Shown piece after piece: positions 36,059 to 45,564 of a DNA stretch of 64,000 bases. Made by a program: the position numbers and the translations under genes. The notes under the pieces were generated by a model. That model was not told the origin of the DNA. It did no database searches and saw nothing but the letters and a program-made list of their open reading frames with translations. Source of the stretch: Pseudomonas marginalis (GTDB lineage Bacteria; Pseudomonadota; Gammaproteobacteria; Pseudomonadales; Pseudomonadaceae); contig NZ_FNSU01000003.1 of NCBI RefSeq assembly GCF_900105325.1, positions 2,294,001-2,358,000 on the forward strand. The letters are read 5' to 3'. Position 1 is the first letter of the stretch. Every line of letters begins with the position of its first letter.

Positions 36059-36965
36059 AAGCGTGCGTAAAACCCGTTCCCCCGGCCACCTCGCCATCGG
36101 CTTGCGCCTTGTCCAACAGTTGCTGCACCCACGGCGCGTTCCGGGCATTGACCACGCCATAGCGGTCCGGCGGGAAAAACGCCCAGTGATGGGCGATTGC
36201 AGTAAGGCGCTTGAGCTCATCGGCCGCCAGCCAATACCCGGTGTCCAGCAAGGGCAGCGATTCGCCGTCGAAACGTCGGCCCAGCATCAGGTTGGTGCCG
36301 GGGGCAAAGGTAAAGGCCAAGTCCTGGCAGGGTTGCAGTTGTTTGTCCGGGGCCGGCATGCTCCCGACGCGGTTGTAGGTGAAGTCGCCGGGGTATTCGT
36401 CCTTGAATACCAGCCAGTGGCCCGCCGTGGTCTTGGCGACGATCCACTGCGACACCCCGCTGCTCTGGGTGCGTTCGAGCTGGCCGTTTTTCCATTGCAT
36501 CAGGGCGTTGCAGTCGGGATCGTAGTCCGAGGCCCACAGGCTGGTGCCCGACACCAGCGTGTGGCGCTCCAGCTCGACCACCCCCTGGTCCGGCATGGCC
36601 TGCCAGTAGCGCTTGATGGGGTCACGGGTATCACGCAGGTAGTTGCGCAGCCCCCAGGCCGCCGTAAAGACCACCGCCGCCAACACCTGCCAGGCAAAGG
36701 TGTTGCCGATAACTCGGTCCACGTCCAGGCCAGGCGCGAACGCGGCCCCGTACAGCCACACGCCCAGCATGAACACCAGGCTGGGCAGGAACACACCAAA
36801 GCACAGCGGCGGCAGCAGCACTTCGATCCAACTGAAGTGATGCCCGGCTGCATGCTCCCGTGCCCAGGCCTGCTCCTCGGCGAGCATCGGCGCCTGTTCG
36901 CGCGGGCCGATGCCGGGATCGGGGGCCTTGAAGCGCCAGTAAAGTGCTACGGGGTCGTTATTCAT
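36057..36965 (-). CDS. hypothetical membrane protein
   Basis: This ~302-aa protein has two hydrophobic segments near residues 45-95 (SWIEVLLPPLCFGVFLPSLV; TFAWQVLAAVVFTAAWGL) and a large C-terminal soluble domain, probably cytoplasmic. I recognise no family. The start is uncertain among ATGs at 36965 and 12-15 bases upstream; MNNDPVALYWRFKAP is chosen. Its 3' end touches the REP tails. Confidence 0.7.
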   Translation of the reverse strand: MNNDPVALYWRFKAPDPGIGPREQAPMLAEEQAWAREHAAGHHFSWIEVLLPPLCFGVFLPSLVFMLGVWLYGAAFAPGLDVDRVIGNTFAWQVLAAVVFTAAWGLRNYLRDTRDPIKRYWQAMPDQGVVELERHTLVSGTSLWASDYDPDCNALMQWKNGQLERTQSSGVSQWIVAKTTAGHWLVFKDEYPGDFTYNRVGSMPAPDKQLQPCQDLAFTFAPGTNLMLGRRFDGESLPLLDTGYWLAADELKRLTAIAHHWAFFPPDRYGVVNARNAPWVQQLLDKAQADGEVAGGTGFTHA

Positions 36966-37091
36966 GCCGCGCATCATGCCCTTGGCGCGGGCAGAGATAC
37001 AGCGCCCCGACCACCGATAAAACAATCATTGCCGAGACCCGCCTACAGTCATACGATGACTGATCACATCCATAACAATAAAGGATCACCC

Positions 37092-38213
37092 GTGAACAAA
37101 CCTTTGCTCCTGGCCGCCGCCGTTGTCTGCGGCCTCAGTGCCCACGCCCACGCCACCACGTTTGCGTATATCTCCAGCCCCGGTGACGGGCTGATTTCCC
37201 AGTACCGCCTCGACGAAAGTAACGGCGCCCTGAGCCTGGTCGAGCAAGTGACGGCCGGCGATCAGGTCAACCCCATGGCCCTCAGCCCCGACGGCAAGAC
37301 CTTGTTCGCGGCGTTACGGGTCAAGCCGTTTCAGGTCCAGGGCTTCAGCATCGACCCGACTACCGGCCGCCTGACGCCGCAGTCCAAGGCGCCACTGGCC
37401 GAAAGCATGGCGTACCTGGCCACTGACCGCGCCGGGCGCTATTTGCTCGCGGCGTCCTACGGTGCCGACACCCTCAGCGTCCAGCCCATCGACAAGCCTG
37501 AACCTATCCACACCTACAAGACCGGCCTGCATGCCCACTCGCTGCGCACCGACCCAAGCAATCGCTTTGCCTACGCCGGCAACCTGGGCACGGACCATGT
37601 GCTGCAATACCGCTTCGACGCCGCCACCGGCGCACTCACCCCGATCGGCAGCGGCTACGTGAGCGTGCCAGCCAACACCGGGCCTCGGCACCTGGCGTTT
37701 TCGGCCAACGGCAAGTACCTGTATGTGGTCGGTGAAATGAGCGGCACCGTCACCGCGTTTGCCATCGATGACAGCACCGGTGCGCTGACCCAGATTGGCG
37801 TGGCCAATGGCATTCCCGAGCATTTGAAACTGGCCCATGGTGAAGTGCGTGACGCGCGCAACAATGACCTGAAAGACGACCCGACGCCGCGCATCTGGGC
37901 GGCCGACCTGCGCCTGTCGCCGGACGGCAAGCTGTTGCTGATGAGCGAGCGCACCAGCAGTTCGGTGTCGGCGTTTGCGGTGGATACCGCCACCGGCGGC
38001 CTGCGCTTTGTCGACAACTACCCGGTCGAGGAGAAGCAGCCGCGCAATATCGCATTCTCCCCCAACGGGCATTGGCTGCTGGTGACCGGTGAGAAAAGCG
38101 ACAAGGTCGGCACCTATGCAGTCAGCGCCAACGGTGCGTTGAAGCGGGTGGGGGAAGCGGCGTCGGGCAAGGGGGCGCTGTGGATTGAAGTGCTGCGCAC
38201 CCAGTCAGAGTAG
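37092..38213 (+). CDS. exported lactonase-family beta-propeller (6-phosphogluconolactonase-like)
   Basis: This 373-aa protein has signal peptide (VNKPLLLAAAVVCGLSAHAHA, GTG start with AAGGA upstream) and a seven-bladed YVTN/lactonase propeller with repeated motifs such as NPMALSPDGKTLF, RHLAFSANGKYLYV and RNIAFSPNGHWLLV. The family includes cytoplasmic 6-phosphogluconolactonase (YbhE), but the signal peptide argues for a periplasmic lactonase or another propeller role. Confidence 0.88.
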   Translation: MNKPLLLAAAVVCGLSAHAHATTFAYISSPGDGLISQYRLDESNGALSLVEQVTAGDQVNPMALSPDGKTLFAALRVKPFQVQGFSIDPTTGRLTPQSKAPLAESMAYLATDRAGRYLLAASYGADTLSVQPIDKPEPIHTYKTGLHAHSLRTDPSNRFAYAGNLGTDHVLQYRFDAATGALTPIGSGYVSVPANTGPRHLAFSANGKYLYVVGEMSGTVTAFAIDDSTGALTQIGVANGIPEHLKLAHGEVRDARNNDLKDDPTPRIWAADLRLSPDGKLLLMSERTSSSVSAFAVDTATGGLRFVDNYPVEEKQPRNIAFSPNGHWLLVTGEKSDKVGTYAVSANGALKRVGEAASGKGALWIEVLRTQSE

Positions 38214-38242
38214 GCCTCCACACATTTTCAAGGGGGCAATTA

Positions 38243-38436
38243 CGTAGATAGCGTCTTATCCAACACCGCGCCAATCCGTAGCAGCTGTCGAGCGCAAGCG
38301 AGGCTGCGTCAGGCGCGCTGCCGATTCAAGCCCGAGTCGCGGCCAACGCAGCCTCGCCGGGCTCGACAGCTGCTACGGATGCCAATCCACCTCACGGTCT
38401 CACCGGTAGCAGCTGTGTTGGATAAGGGTATCTACG
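38243..38436. repeat. REPIN enclosed by 22-bp outer inverted repeats
   Basis: A REP pair of the GTAGCAGCTG family (as at 6.3-6.6 kb) occupies about 38276-38380. Outside it, CGTAGATAGCGTCTTATCCAACAC (38243-38266) is inverted as GTGTTGGATAAGGGTATCTACG (38415-38436) with minor differences, so the whole ~194-base block looks like one mobile unit. It fills the gap between the lactonase and chemoreceptor genes. Confidence 0.75.
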
Positions 38437-38456
38437 GGGGAGTATGCCCGCACGCC

Positions 38457-40514
38457 TCAGCTCAGGCGAAACCGTGCGGTGTTATCACTCAACGCCTGGC
38501 TGCCCTTGCTCAAGGTGTCTGCCGCACGGTTTACCGCGCGGGCGCCGTCCAGCAGGCGCCCGGCGGCCTGGTCGACTTGCTGGATATTGCCGCTCACTTC
38601 ATCCGCCGTCGCTGCCTGCTCCTCCACTGCCGTGGCGATTTGCGCCAGGGTGTCGGTGACGTTCTGCACCGCGCCGGCAATCTCGCCCAGGCGCGTGCCC
38701 AGGCCGGTGACGGACTCGGCATCGGTCAAGGCCTGCTCGCACGCGGCGCCCATCAGCGTCACCGCCTGGCTCACGGTGGCGCGCAGACTGTCGACGGTGC
38801 CGGCGATCTGCGCCGTCGAGGCCTGGGTGCGTTGCGACAGGCTGCGCACTTCATCGGCGACCACCGCAAAGCCCCGGCCTTGCTCGCCTGCGCGTGCGGC
38901 TTCAATGGCGGCATTAAGGGCCAGCAGGTTGGTCTGCTCGGCAATGCCGCGAATGGTGTCGACCACCGATTGAATCTGCTGGCCTTGCTGGCTGACCTGC
39001 TGCAAGGCGTCCGAGGTGTCGGTCAGGCGCTGGTTGAGCTGCTGGATGCTGGCGGTGGTGCGCTGGCTGTCGCGGCTGCTGTCTTCGGCGATGCGCCGGG
39101 TTTGCTGGGCACTGCCGGAGGCCTGTTCGCAGCTGCGCGCGACGCCCATGGACGTGGCGGCCAACTGCGTGGCGGCGGCGGCGATCTGGCTGATCTGGTG
39201 CTGCTGGTCTTCGACTTCGCTGAGGGTGCTGCCCGATTGCGAATTCAGGGTAAGCACCGCCGAGCCAAGCTGCTGGGTTTCGTGATTGACGCCGAGCAGG
39301 CTGGTGCGCAATTGCACCACCGCGACGTTCAACGCGGTGCTGATCGCCGCGAGTTCGTCGCGCCCTTCTACCGTCACGGCCACGCACAGGTTGCCGTCGC
39401 GCAGGGACTCGGCCAGCGTAGTGATGCCGCTGGCGCTGCGACGGATGGACGCTTGCAGGCACATGAACAGGTACAGCGCCGCCAACGCCAACAGGCTGAA
39501 CGTTGCCGCCATCGGTATGAATTGCGTGTTCGCGTGCTCGTGGTAGTAGTCCAGGCGCGCATCCATCGACGTCAGCGACTGAACACGCAACGCGCCAAGC
39601 GAGGTGAGCATGGCGTCGATACTGCGCTCGAAACCGGCTGTATCCAGCTTGATGCTGCCGCCAAACACGCCGTCGTCGAGCACTTTGAGTTCGTTATCCA
39701 ACAACTGCAGGCTGGTGTCGTATTGCGCTGTCCACGGTTCCATCCCGGCGTATTGCTTGGCCTTGAGCGAAGCCGCAGCCTTGACCAGTTGATCCCGCGC
39801 ATCGCCGATGCGGCTGCGCAAGTCGCGCATCTGCAAACGGCTCTGCAAGGTGAACTGCCCCGAGGAAATCGAGGACTGCCCCACACTGGCCATCCGCCCG
39901 ATACGCTCGATCAGGTCGGGCGTTTGCTGGGTGCCCATCTGCATGAGCATGTAGGTTTCCAACCAGGGATCGAGGATCAGGCCGGCGTCGAGGGTGATCT
40001 GTTCGCGCAGGGCCTGCATCGCCGTCAGCGCGGCGGTGAAGCGGTCGTAGCCATCCGGCCACCAACCCACGGTGCGCAGGGACGCCGAGTCCATGCCCTT
40101 GACCGTGGCCTGCAAAGCCTCGAAGCGGGCCAGGACGTCAGCGCCGGCGTTCTGGGTTTTCAGGGCATCACCGAGGGCCTGCAGGCTTTGCAGGATCAAT
40201 GGGAAATTGGCATCCACCTTATCCATCGCCGCCTTCGCCGCTGGCGTCGGGGCATGCAGGATGTCCGCCGCCTTCCAGCGCGCAGCCAGGTTACGTTGGG
40301 CGGTCAATTGGCCATCCAGCGCGTCCAGGGTCAACAGTTGACGAAGGCCGGACTGCTCAGCGGAAATCACGCTTAATTTGTCGCGATAGTCCTGGCCGAT
40401 CATCCACAGGCTGCCCGCCAGGGGCAGCATGAACAGGAAGAACAGGATCTGGAACTTACGCGCGAAGCCGAAACGTCCGAGCAGGCGGATACCGGGTGAT
40501 AAAAGGCTGTGCAT
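38457..40514 (-). CDS. methyl-accepting chemotaxis protein
   Basis: This 685-aa transmembrane chemoreceptor has a first membrane segment at about residues 20-42 and a large (~290-residue) helical periplasmic sensor. A second membrane segment lies near residue 335-355, followed by a HAMP linker and a cytoplasmic coiled-coil with the signalling tip IAEQTNLLALNAAIEAARAG. The start MHSLLSPGIRLLGRF at 40514 has GGGAG upstream. The ligand is unknown. It is not next to other che genes. Confidence 0.92.
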   Translation of the reverse strand: MHSLLSPGIRLLGRFGFARKFQILFFLFMLPLAGSLWMIGQDYRDKLSVISAEQSGLRQLLTLDALDGQLTAQRNLAARWKAADILHAPTPAAKAAMDKVDANFPLILQSLQALGDALKTQNAGADVLARFEALQATVKGMDSASLRTVGWWPDGYDRFTAALTAMQALREQITLDAGLILDPWLETYMLMQMGTQQTPDLIERIGRMASVGQSSISSGQFTLQSRLQMRDLRSRIGDARDQLVKAAASLKAKQYAGMEPWTAQYDTSLQLLDNELKVLDDGVFGGSIKLDTAGFERSIDAMLTSLGALRVQSLTSMDARLDYYHEHANTQFIPMAATFSLLALAALYLFMCLQASIRRSASGITTLAESLRDGNLCVAVTVEGRDELAAISTALNVAVVQLRTSLLGVNHETQQLGSAVLTLNSQSGSTLSEVEDQQHQISQIAAAATQLAATSMGVARSCEQASGSAQQTRRIAEDSSRDSQRTTASIQQLNQRLTDTSDALQQVSQQGQQIQSVVDTIRGIAEQTNLLALNAAIEAARAGEQGRGFAVVADEVRSLSQRTQASTAQIAGTVDSLRATVSQAVTLMGAACEQALTDAESVTGLGTRLGEIAGAVQNVTDTLAQIATAVEEQAATADEVSGNIQQVDQAAGRLLDGARAVNRAADTLSKGSQALSDNTARFRLS

Positions 40515-40825
40515 GTCCACTCCCAAAAACAACCCACGCGTTAGACGGCAGGCGAAGCCTTGAAATGACTAACGGCAAAATGCCATGTCATTGATTAGGT
40601 TGGCACTAGCAAGATACGGGCCGCTGCTGCACAGCCCTGAAACAGGGCACGCGACGCGCCAAAGCGGCCCGAAGCGTGCGCGAAAATGGGGCAAAAGCAC
40701 TCAGTCGCGACACAGGCATTGTCACCCGCAGAGACGACTGCCCGAGGCGCGCGCTGAAACGCCCTCAATCACCACAGCCTATCGGCCGCCCATGGGGAGA
40801 ACTTGAAGGGAGTCCGGCGGCCTAT
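40515..40825. other. 311-base gap between chemoreceptor and trmK
   Basis: I see no gene. A small hairpin GCCCTG-AAA-CAGGGC lies at 40634-40648. It presumably contains the chemoreceptor promoter on the minus strand, which I could not place. Confidence 0.4.
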
Positions 40826-41521
40826 TTACGCCAGCAGTCGGGTAATCCACTGGACCTGCTGGGCGATGGCTTGCGCCTTCGCCTGCGGTACCCGCTGCCG
40901 AGCCTGCTCAAAGCCCGCCAGGGTGCGTTTTTTCAGGCGCAACGCACGCTGCCACTTGGCGAGGAACGCCGGGCTGCGGGCCTGCAGGTGCAAGGGGCCG
41001 AAGTACAGCTCCTCAGCGCTGTACACCACGGGCTCGGCGCGCTCGGCCATGATGATTTCATAGTAGAAGCGGTTTTCGTGCAGCAACTCCTCACTGAGGA
41101 TGCGGTAGCCATTGCTCATCAACCAATAGCGCAACGGCTGTTCGCCGCCGTTGGGTTGCAGGATCAGACGTTCGCGGCCGCTGAGGTGGGCCTTGCCGCT
41201 GTCGAGGATGTCGCGGATCGTCTCGCCGCCCATGCCGCACACGCTGATCGCGGTGATCGCGTCCGCTGGCTCTATCGCCGCCAACCCATCGGCCAGGCGC
41301 ACCGTGACGTGCTGCTCCAGGCCATTGTCGCGCACGGTGCGCTGCGCCGCGTGGAACGGCGTGCTCGCCACCTCGCCCGCCACCGCCGCCTCAATCACGC
41401 CACGGCGCATCAAGGCCACCGGCAGGTAGGCGTGGTCCGAGCCGATATCGGCCAGCCGCGCGCCCCTCGGCACCTGCGCGGCCACGCGCTCCAGGCGCAT
41501 GGACAAGGTGTGTTCGTTCAA
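40826..41521 (-). CDS. trmK: tRNA (adenine-N1)-methyltransferase, TrmK family
   Basis: This 231-aa SAM-dependent methyltransferase has motif I ARLADIGSDHAYLPVALM (about residues 21-38) and the family motif CGMGGETIRDIL followed by LILQPNGGEQPLRYWL. TrmK methylates A22 of tRNA. The start is a TTG at 41521 with AAGGA 7 bases before it. It is separated by 13 bases from the GntR gene on the same strand. Confidence 0.87.
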   Translation of the reverse strand: MNEHTLSMRLERVAAQVPRGARLADIGSDHAYLPVALMRRGVIEAAVAGEVASTPFHAAQRTVRDNGLEQHVTVRLADGLAAIEPADAITAISVCGMGGETIRDILDSGKAHLSGRERLILQPNGGEQPLRYWLMSNGYRILSEELLHENRFYYEIIMAERAEPVVYSAEELYFGPLHLQARSPAFLAKWQRALRLKKRTLAGFEQARQRVPQAKAQAIAQQVQWITRLLA

Positions 41522-41534
41522 CCTGTGTTCCTTT

Positions 41535-42245
41535 TTATTCGCCGGAAAATCGATCGCGGCTGTTGGTCAGATGCAACACCATCGCCGCCCTTGCGGCATC
41601 CGGGTCCTGGCGCTTGATCGCGTTGAAGATCGCCTCATGCTCCAGGTTCGCCAGTTGCCCGAGCTTGGCAAAGTCCGCCCCGCCGCGCTCGTCACCCTTC
41701 ACCTGGGTACGCGGAATCATCGCATTGCCCAGGTGCTGCATGATCTCGGTGAAGAACGTGTTGCCGGTGGCTTCGGCGATCAACTGGTGAAAACGCTTGT
41801 CCTCTTCCACGCAGCTGTCGTTGTTGGCCAGCGAGGCCTGATAGTCGTCGAGAGCGGCGCGCATGTGGGCCAGCTGCGTGTCGGACCTGCGCACGGCGGC
41901 CAGCGCCACCGCCTGCACTTCCAGGCCCAGGCGCAGCTCGAGCATGTTGCGCACGCTGGCGACGGTGTCCACATGCAGGCGCAAGCCTTGCTGGGCCCGT
42001 TGCGCCAGCACAAAGGTGCCGATGCCATGGCGCGTCTCCACCAGCCCCGAGGCTTGCAGCTTGGACAGGGCCTCGCGCACCACGGTACGGCTCACCCCAT
42101 GCTCGAGCACGATGGTGGATTCGGAAGGCAGTTTTTCACCGGGCTTCAACTGCCCAAGCAGGATGCGCTGGGTCAGGGCGTCGAGCACGCCTTGGGCCAG
42201 GTTGTTGGAGCGTCTACGGACGGGAGGTCCGCTTTCAATGGGCAT
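41535..42245 (-). CDS. FadR/GntR-family regulator of the glucarate locus
   Basis: This 236-aa regulator has an N-terminal winged HTH (LGQLKPGEKLPSESTIV ... SRTVVREALSKLQASGLVETR, about residues 25-70) and a C-terminal FCD ligand domain with the metal-binding histidines (RFHQLIAEATGN). It is divergent from gudP-gudD and most likely represses them in the absence of sugar diacid. Candidate operators lie in the 426-base intergenic region. Confidence 0.9.
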   Translation of the reverse strand: MPIESGPPVRRRSNNLAQGVLDALTQRILLGQLKPGEKLPSESTIVLEHGVSRTVVREALSKLQASGLVETRHGIGTFVLAQRAQQGLRLHVDTVASVRNMLELRLGLEVQAVALAAVRRSDTQLAHMRAALDDYQASLANNDSCVEEDKRFHQLIAEATGNTFFTEIMQHLGNAMIPRTQVKGDERGGADFAKLGQLANLEHEAIFNAIKRQDPDAARAAMVLHLTNSRDRFSGE

Positions 42246-42308
42246 AGTTACGAATCCACGGGGTTGGGCAGGAGCGAGCTTAACATCCCGCCCCACGGCG
42301 TAACCCCA

Positions 42309-42410
42309 CTGTAGGAGCGAGCTTGCTCGCGAAAAACCTGAGGGCGCCGCGTTTATCCAGGATGCCCGCATTATCGTTGACGTTTTTCGCGAGCAAGCTC
42401 GCTCCTACAG
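42309..42410. repeat. REPIN, CTGTAGGAGCGAGC family
   Basis: CTGTAGGAGCGAGCTTGCTC at the left and its inverted copy GAGCAAGCTCGCTCCTACAG at the right flank a short spacer. It lies inside the gntR-gudP intergenic region. Confidence 0.85.
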
Positions 42411-42440
42411 GTTAGGGCGCGAGTGAAAAAAGCGCCAAAC

Positions 42441-42451
42441 TTGTATGACAA
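42441..42451. promoter_or_regulatory. candidate GntR-family operator 1
   Basis: TTGTATGACAA is an imperfect palindrome of the kind bound by FadR-subfamily regulators. A related sequence occurs at 42607-42616, nearer the gudP promoter. Recognition is by eye. Confidence 0.5.
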
Positions 42452-42606
42452 CTAATATTTATGGCCGCCAGCCCCACCCTTTCCAGAAGCCTCCTCAACC
42501 TTCTTAAAAACCCATGCAGACCCGCAAAATAACCAGATCATCACTAAAACCTGGCCCTTACAAACACAAAAACATCATCACCGCATTGCGAATCTAAGAA
42601 ACTCAC

Positions 42607-42616
42607 TTGTATGATG
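42607..42616. promoter_or_regulatory. candidate GntR-family operator 2
   Basis: TTGTATGATG, preceded by AC as in the first site, lies 56 bases before the gudP start. Two matching sites between divergent regulator and target genes support regulation of gudP-gudD by the adjacent GntR protein. Confidence 0.5.
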
Positions 42617-42671
42617 TCTATCAACAAAACACGCAAACCCGCATAAAAACAATCAGGGGGAGTTTTGAATT

Positions 42672-44033
42672 GTGAACAATTCAAGCCATGCATCTGCCGC
42701 ACCAGAAAGTGATCCGGTCCTCGCGCGCGCCGTGAGCAAAGTGAAGGGCCATGTGCTCCCACTGTTCGTGATCATGTTCATCCTCAACTACATCGACCGG
42801 GTCAATATCGGCTTTGTGCGCACGCACATGGAACATGACCTGGGCATCGGCGCCGCGGCCTATGGCTTCGGTGCCGGGCTGTTTTTCATCGGCTACGCGC
42901 TCTTTGAAGTGCCCTCCAACATGCTGCTGCAAAAGGTTGGCGCGCGCATCTGGCTGACCCGCATCATGTTCACCTGGGGCATCGTCGCCACGCTGATGGC
43001 GTTCATCCAGAACGAAACCCACTTCTACATCCTGCGCTTCCTGCTGGGCGTGGCCGAAGCCGGGTTCTTCCCTGGGGTGATCTACTACTTCACGCGCTGG
43101 TTGCCGGGGGTTGAGCGCGGTAAGGCCATTGCGATTTTCCTCAGCGGTTCGGCGGTGGCCTCGCTGATCTCCGGCCCGCTGTCAGGCGCGCTGCTGCAGA
43201 TCGAAGGGTTTGGCTTCCACGGCTGGCAATGGATGTTCGCCATCGAAGGCCTGGCCTCGGTAGTGATCGGTTTCTTTGTGTGGTTCTGGCTCGATTCCAA
43301 GCCCCACGACGCCAAATGGATGACCCGCGAAGAACAGGATGCGCTGGTCAACGCCATCGACCAGGAACAGCGCGAGCGTGAAGCCCTGACCAGCGTCAAG
43401 CCGACCCTCGGCAAGCTGCTCAGGGACCGTCAGATCCTGCTGTTCTGCGCCCTGTACTTCTGCATTCAACTGACGATCTACGCGGCGACGTTCTGGCTGC
43501 CCAGCATCATCAAGAAGATGGGTGACCTGAGCGATGTGCAGGTGGGTTTCTTCAACTCGATCCCATGGCTGATCTCGATCATCGCCATGTACGCCTTCGC
43601 GACGCTGTCGGGCAAATTCAAGTTCCAGCAGGCCTGGGTTGCGGCTGCGCTGTTGATTGCCGCAGCAGGCATGTTCATGTCCACCACCGGCGGGCCGATC
43701 TTCGCGTTCGTGGCGATCTGCTTTGCGGCCATTGGGTTCAAGTCGGCGTCTTCGCTGTTCTGGCCCATCCCACAGGGCTACCTGGACGTGCGCATCGCCG
43801 CAGCCGTGATTGCCTTGATCAACTCCATCGGCAACCTGGGTGGCTTCGTTGCACCGACCACCTTCGGCTTTCTGGAGCAGACCACCGGCTCGATCCAGGG
43901 CGGCCTCTACGGCTTGGCCGGCACCTCGGTGCTCGCCGCTATCCTGGTGTTCTTCGCCAAGACCTCGCCCGCTGCCGTATTGGCCTCGCCGGGCGCCGTG
44001 CCCACCGGCGCTGCCATCAGCAAATCTCTCTGA
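42672..44033 (+). CDS. gudP: MFS glucarate/galactarate transporter
   Basis: This 453-aa ACS-family (anion:cation symporter) MFS protein has twelve hydrophobic segments and the opening NYIDRVNIGFVRTHM typical of GudP/GarP-like sugar-acid carriers. It starts with GTG with GGGGGAG upstream. It lies 19 bases before the glucarate dehydratase gene, in one operon, and should import D-glucarate. Confidence 0.9.
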   Translation: MNNSSHASAAPESDPVLARAVSKVKGHVLPLFVIMFILNYIDRVNIGFVRTHMEHDLGIGAAAYGFGAGLFFIGYALFEVPSNMLLQKVGARIWLTRIMFTWGIVATLMAFIQNETHFYILRFLLGVAEAGFFPGVIYYFTRWLPGVERGKAIAIFLSGSAVASLISGPLSGALLQIEGFGFHGWQWMFAIEGLASVVIGFFVWFWLDSKPHDAKWMTREEQDALVNAIDQEQREREALTSVKPTLGKLLRDRQILLFCALYFCIQLTIYAATFWLPSIIKKMGDLSDVQVGFFNSIPWLISIIAMYAFATLSGKFKFQQAWVAAALLIAAAGMFMSTTGGPIFAFVAICFAAIGFKSASSLFWPIPQGYLDVRIAAAVIALINSIGNLGGFVAPTTFGFLEQTTGSIQGGLYGLAGTSVLAAILVFFAKTSPAAVLASPGAVPTGAAISKSL

Positions 44034-44052
44034 GCCTCTTTAGGAATTAGCC

Positions 44053-45378
44053 ATGAATACTCCCGTCATCACCCACTTCCAGGTCATCCCGGTGGCCGGT
44101 CACGACAGCATGCTGCTCAACCTCAGCGGCGCCCACGGCCCTTACTTCACACGCAATATCGTGATTCTCAAGGACAGCAGCGGCAACACCGGCGTCGGTG
44201 AAGTGCCCGGCGGCGAACGCATCCGCGAAACCCTGGAAGACGCGCGCAGCCTGGTGATCGGCCAACCCATCGGCCAGTACCAGCGCGTCCTCAACCAGAT
44301 GCGCAGCGCCTTTGCCTCACGGGATTCGGCGGGCCGTGGCCTGCAAACCTTTGACCTGCGCATCACCATCCATGCCGTCACCGCCATGGAAGCCGCCCTG
44401 CTCGACCTGCTGGGCCAGTTCCTCGAAGTGCCGGTGGCCGCCCTGCTCGGCGAAGGCCAACAGCGTGATGCAGTGAAAATGCTCGGCTACCTGTTCTATG
44501 TCGGCGACCGCAGCGCCACCGACCTGGCTTACCGCAACGAAGCCGACAGCGACGACGCGTGGTTCCGGCTGCGCCATGAACCCGCCCTGACCAGCGAGGC
44601 CGTGGTGCGCCTGGCCGAAGCCGCCAACGCCAAATACGGCTTCAACGACTTCAAGCTCAAGGGCGGCGTATTGAGCGGCGACGCAGAGATCGAAGCCGTC
44701 ACCGCCCTGGCTGAACGCTTCCCCGATGCGCGCATCACCCTCGACCCGAACGGGGCCTGGTCATTGAAAGAAGCCATCCGCCTGTGCCGCGACCAGCACC
44801 ACGTGCTCGCCTACGCCGAAGACCCATGCGGCGCCGAAAACGGTTACTCGGGGCGCGAAGTCATGGCCGAATTCCGCCGCGCCACGGGCCTGAAAACCGC
44901 CACCAACATGATCGCCACCGACTGGCGCGAAATGGGCCACGCGATCCAACTGCAATCGGTGGACATCCCCCTGGCCGACCCGCACTTCTGGACCCTGCAA
45001 GGCTCGGTGCGCGTGGCGCAGATGTGCCATGAGTGGGGGCTGACCTGGGGCTCGCACTCCAACAACCACTTTGATATTTCCCTGGCCATGTTCACCCAAG
45101 TGGCCGCCGCCGCCCCGGGCGACATCACCGCCATCGACACCCACTGGATCTGGCAGGACGGCCAACGCCTGACCCGCGAACCGCTGAAAATCGAAGGCGG
45201 CTATGTGAAAGTGCCGGCCAAGCCCGGCCTGGGCGTGGACATCGACATGGACGCCGTGGCCAAGGCCCACGAACTGTACAAAGGCATGGGCCTCGGCGCA
45301 CGGGATGACAGCGTGGCGATGCAGTTCCTGATTCCGGGGTGGCGTTATAACAACAAGCAGCCTTGCCTGGTGCGCTGA
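44053..45378 (+). CDS. gudD: D-glucarate dehydratase
   Basis: This 441-aa enolase-superfamily enzyme converts D-glucarate to 5-keto-4-deoxyglucarate. The catalytic lysines lie in FKLKGG (K201, K203), metal ligands in ITLDPNGAW and YAEDPCG, and the catalytic histidine-asparagine in SHSNNHFD (H335, N337). The length and the N-terminal HFQVIPVAGHDSMLLNLSGAH match GudD. It is coupled with gudP. The next steps (KdgD, aldehyde dehydrogenase) are not in this window. Confidence 0.95.
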   Translation: MNTPVITHFQVIPVAGHDSMLLNLSGAHGPYFTRNIVILKDSSGNTGVGEVPGGERIRETLEDARSLVIGQPIGQYQRVLNQMRSAFASRDSAGRGLQTFDLRITIHAVTAMEAALLDLLGQFLEVPVAALLGEGQQRDAVKMLGYLFYVGDRSATDLAYRNEADSDDAWFRLRHEPALTSEAVVRLAEAANAKYGFNDFKLKGGVLSGDAEIEAVTALAERFPDARITLDPNGAWSLKEAIRLCRDQHHVLAYAEDPCGAENGYSGREVMAEFRRATGLKTATNMIATDWREMGHAIQLQSVDIPLADPHFWTLQGSVRVAQMCHEWGLTWGSHSNNHFDISLAMFTQVAAAAPGDITAIDTHWIWQDGQRLTREPLKIEGGYVKVPAKPGLGVDIDMDAVAKAHELYKGMGLGARDDSVAMQFLIPGWRYNNKQPCLVR

Positions 45379-45426
45379 AGCGCTGGGTTCTGGGGGCGGC
45401 TCGGTCTCCAGAACACCATCAATCCA

Positions 45427-45516
45427 ATGTGGGAGGGGGCTTGCTCCCGATTGCGGTGTGTCAGCCAGACATGTATCGACTGACACTCCGCCATCGGGGC
45501 AAGCCCCCTCCCACAT
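45427..45516. repeat. inverted repeat, GTGGGAGGGGGCTTGC family
   Basis: ATGTGGGAGGGGGCTTGC and its inverted copy GCAAGCCCCCTCCCACAT enclose a ~55-base spacer, forming a REPIN-like unit downstream of gudD. This is a fourth distinct REP type in the window. Confidence 0.85.
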
Positions 45517-45564
45517 GGGTCCTCGGTGTTTTACAAGGGTTGTGGTCGCTCGCTAAACCGCGCG

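Noticed and set aside
40590..40620. TTGGCACTAGCAAG considered as a sigma-54 promoter (TGGCAC near -24)
   Set aside because: The required TTGC-type -12 element is absent at the right distance.
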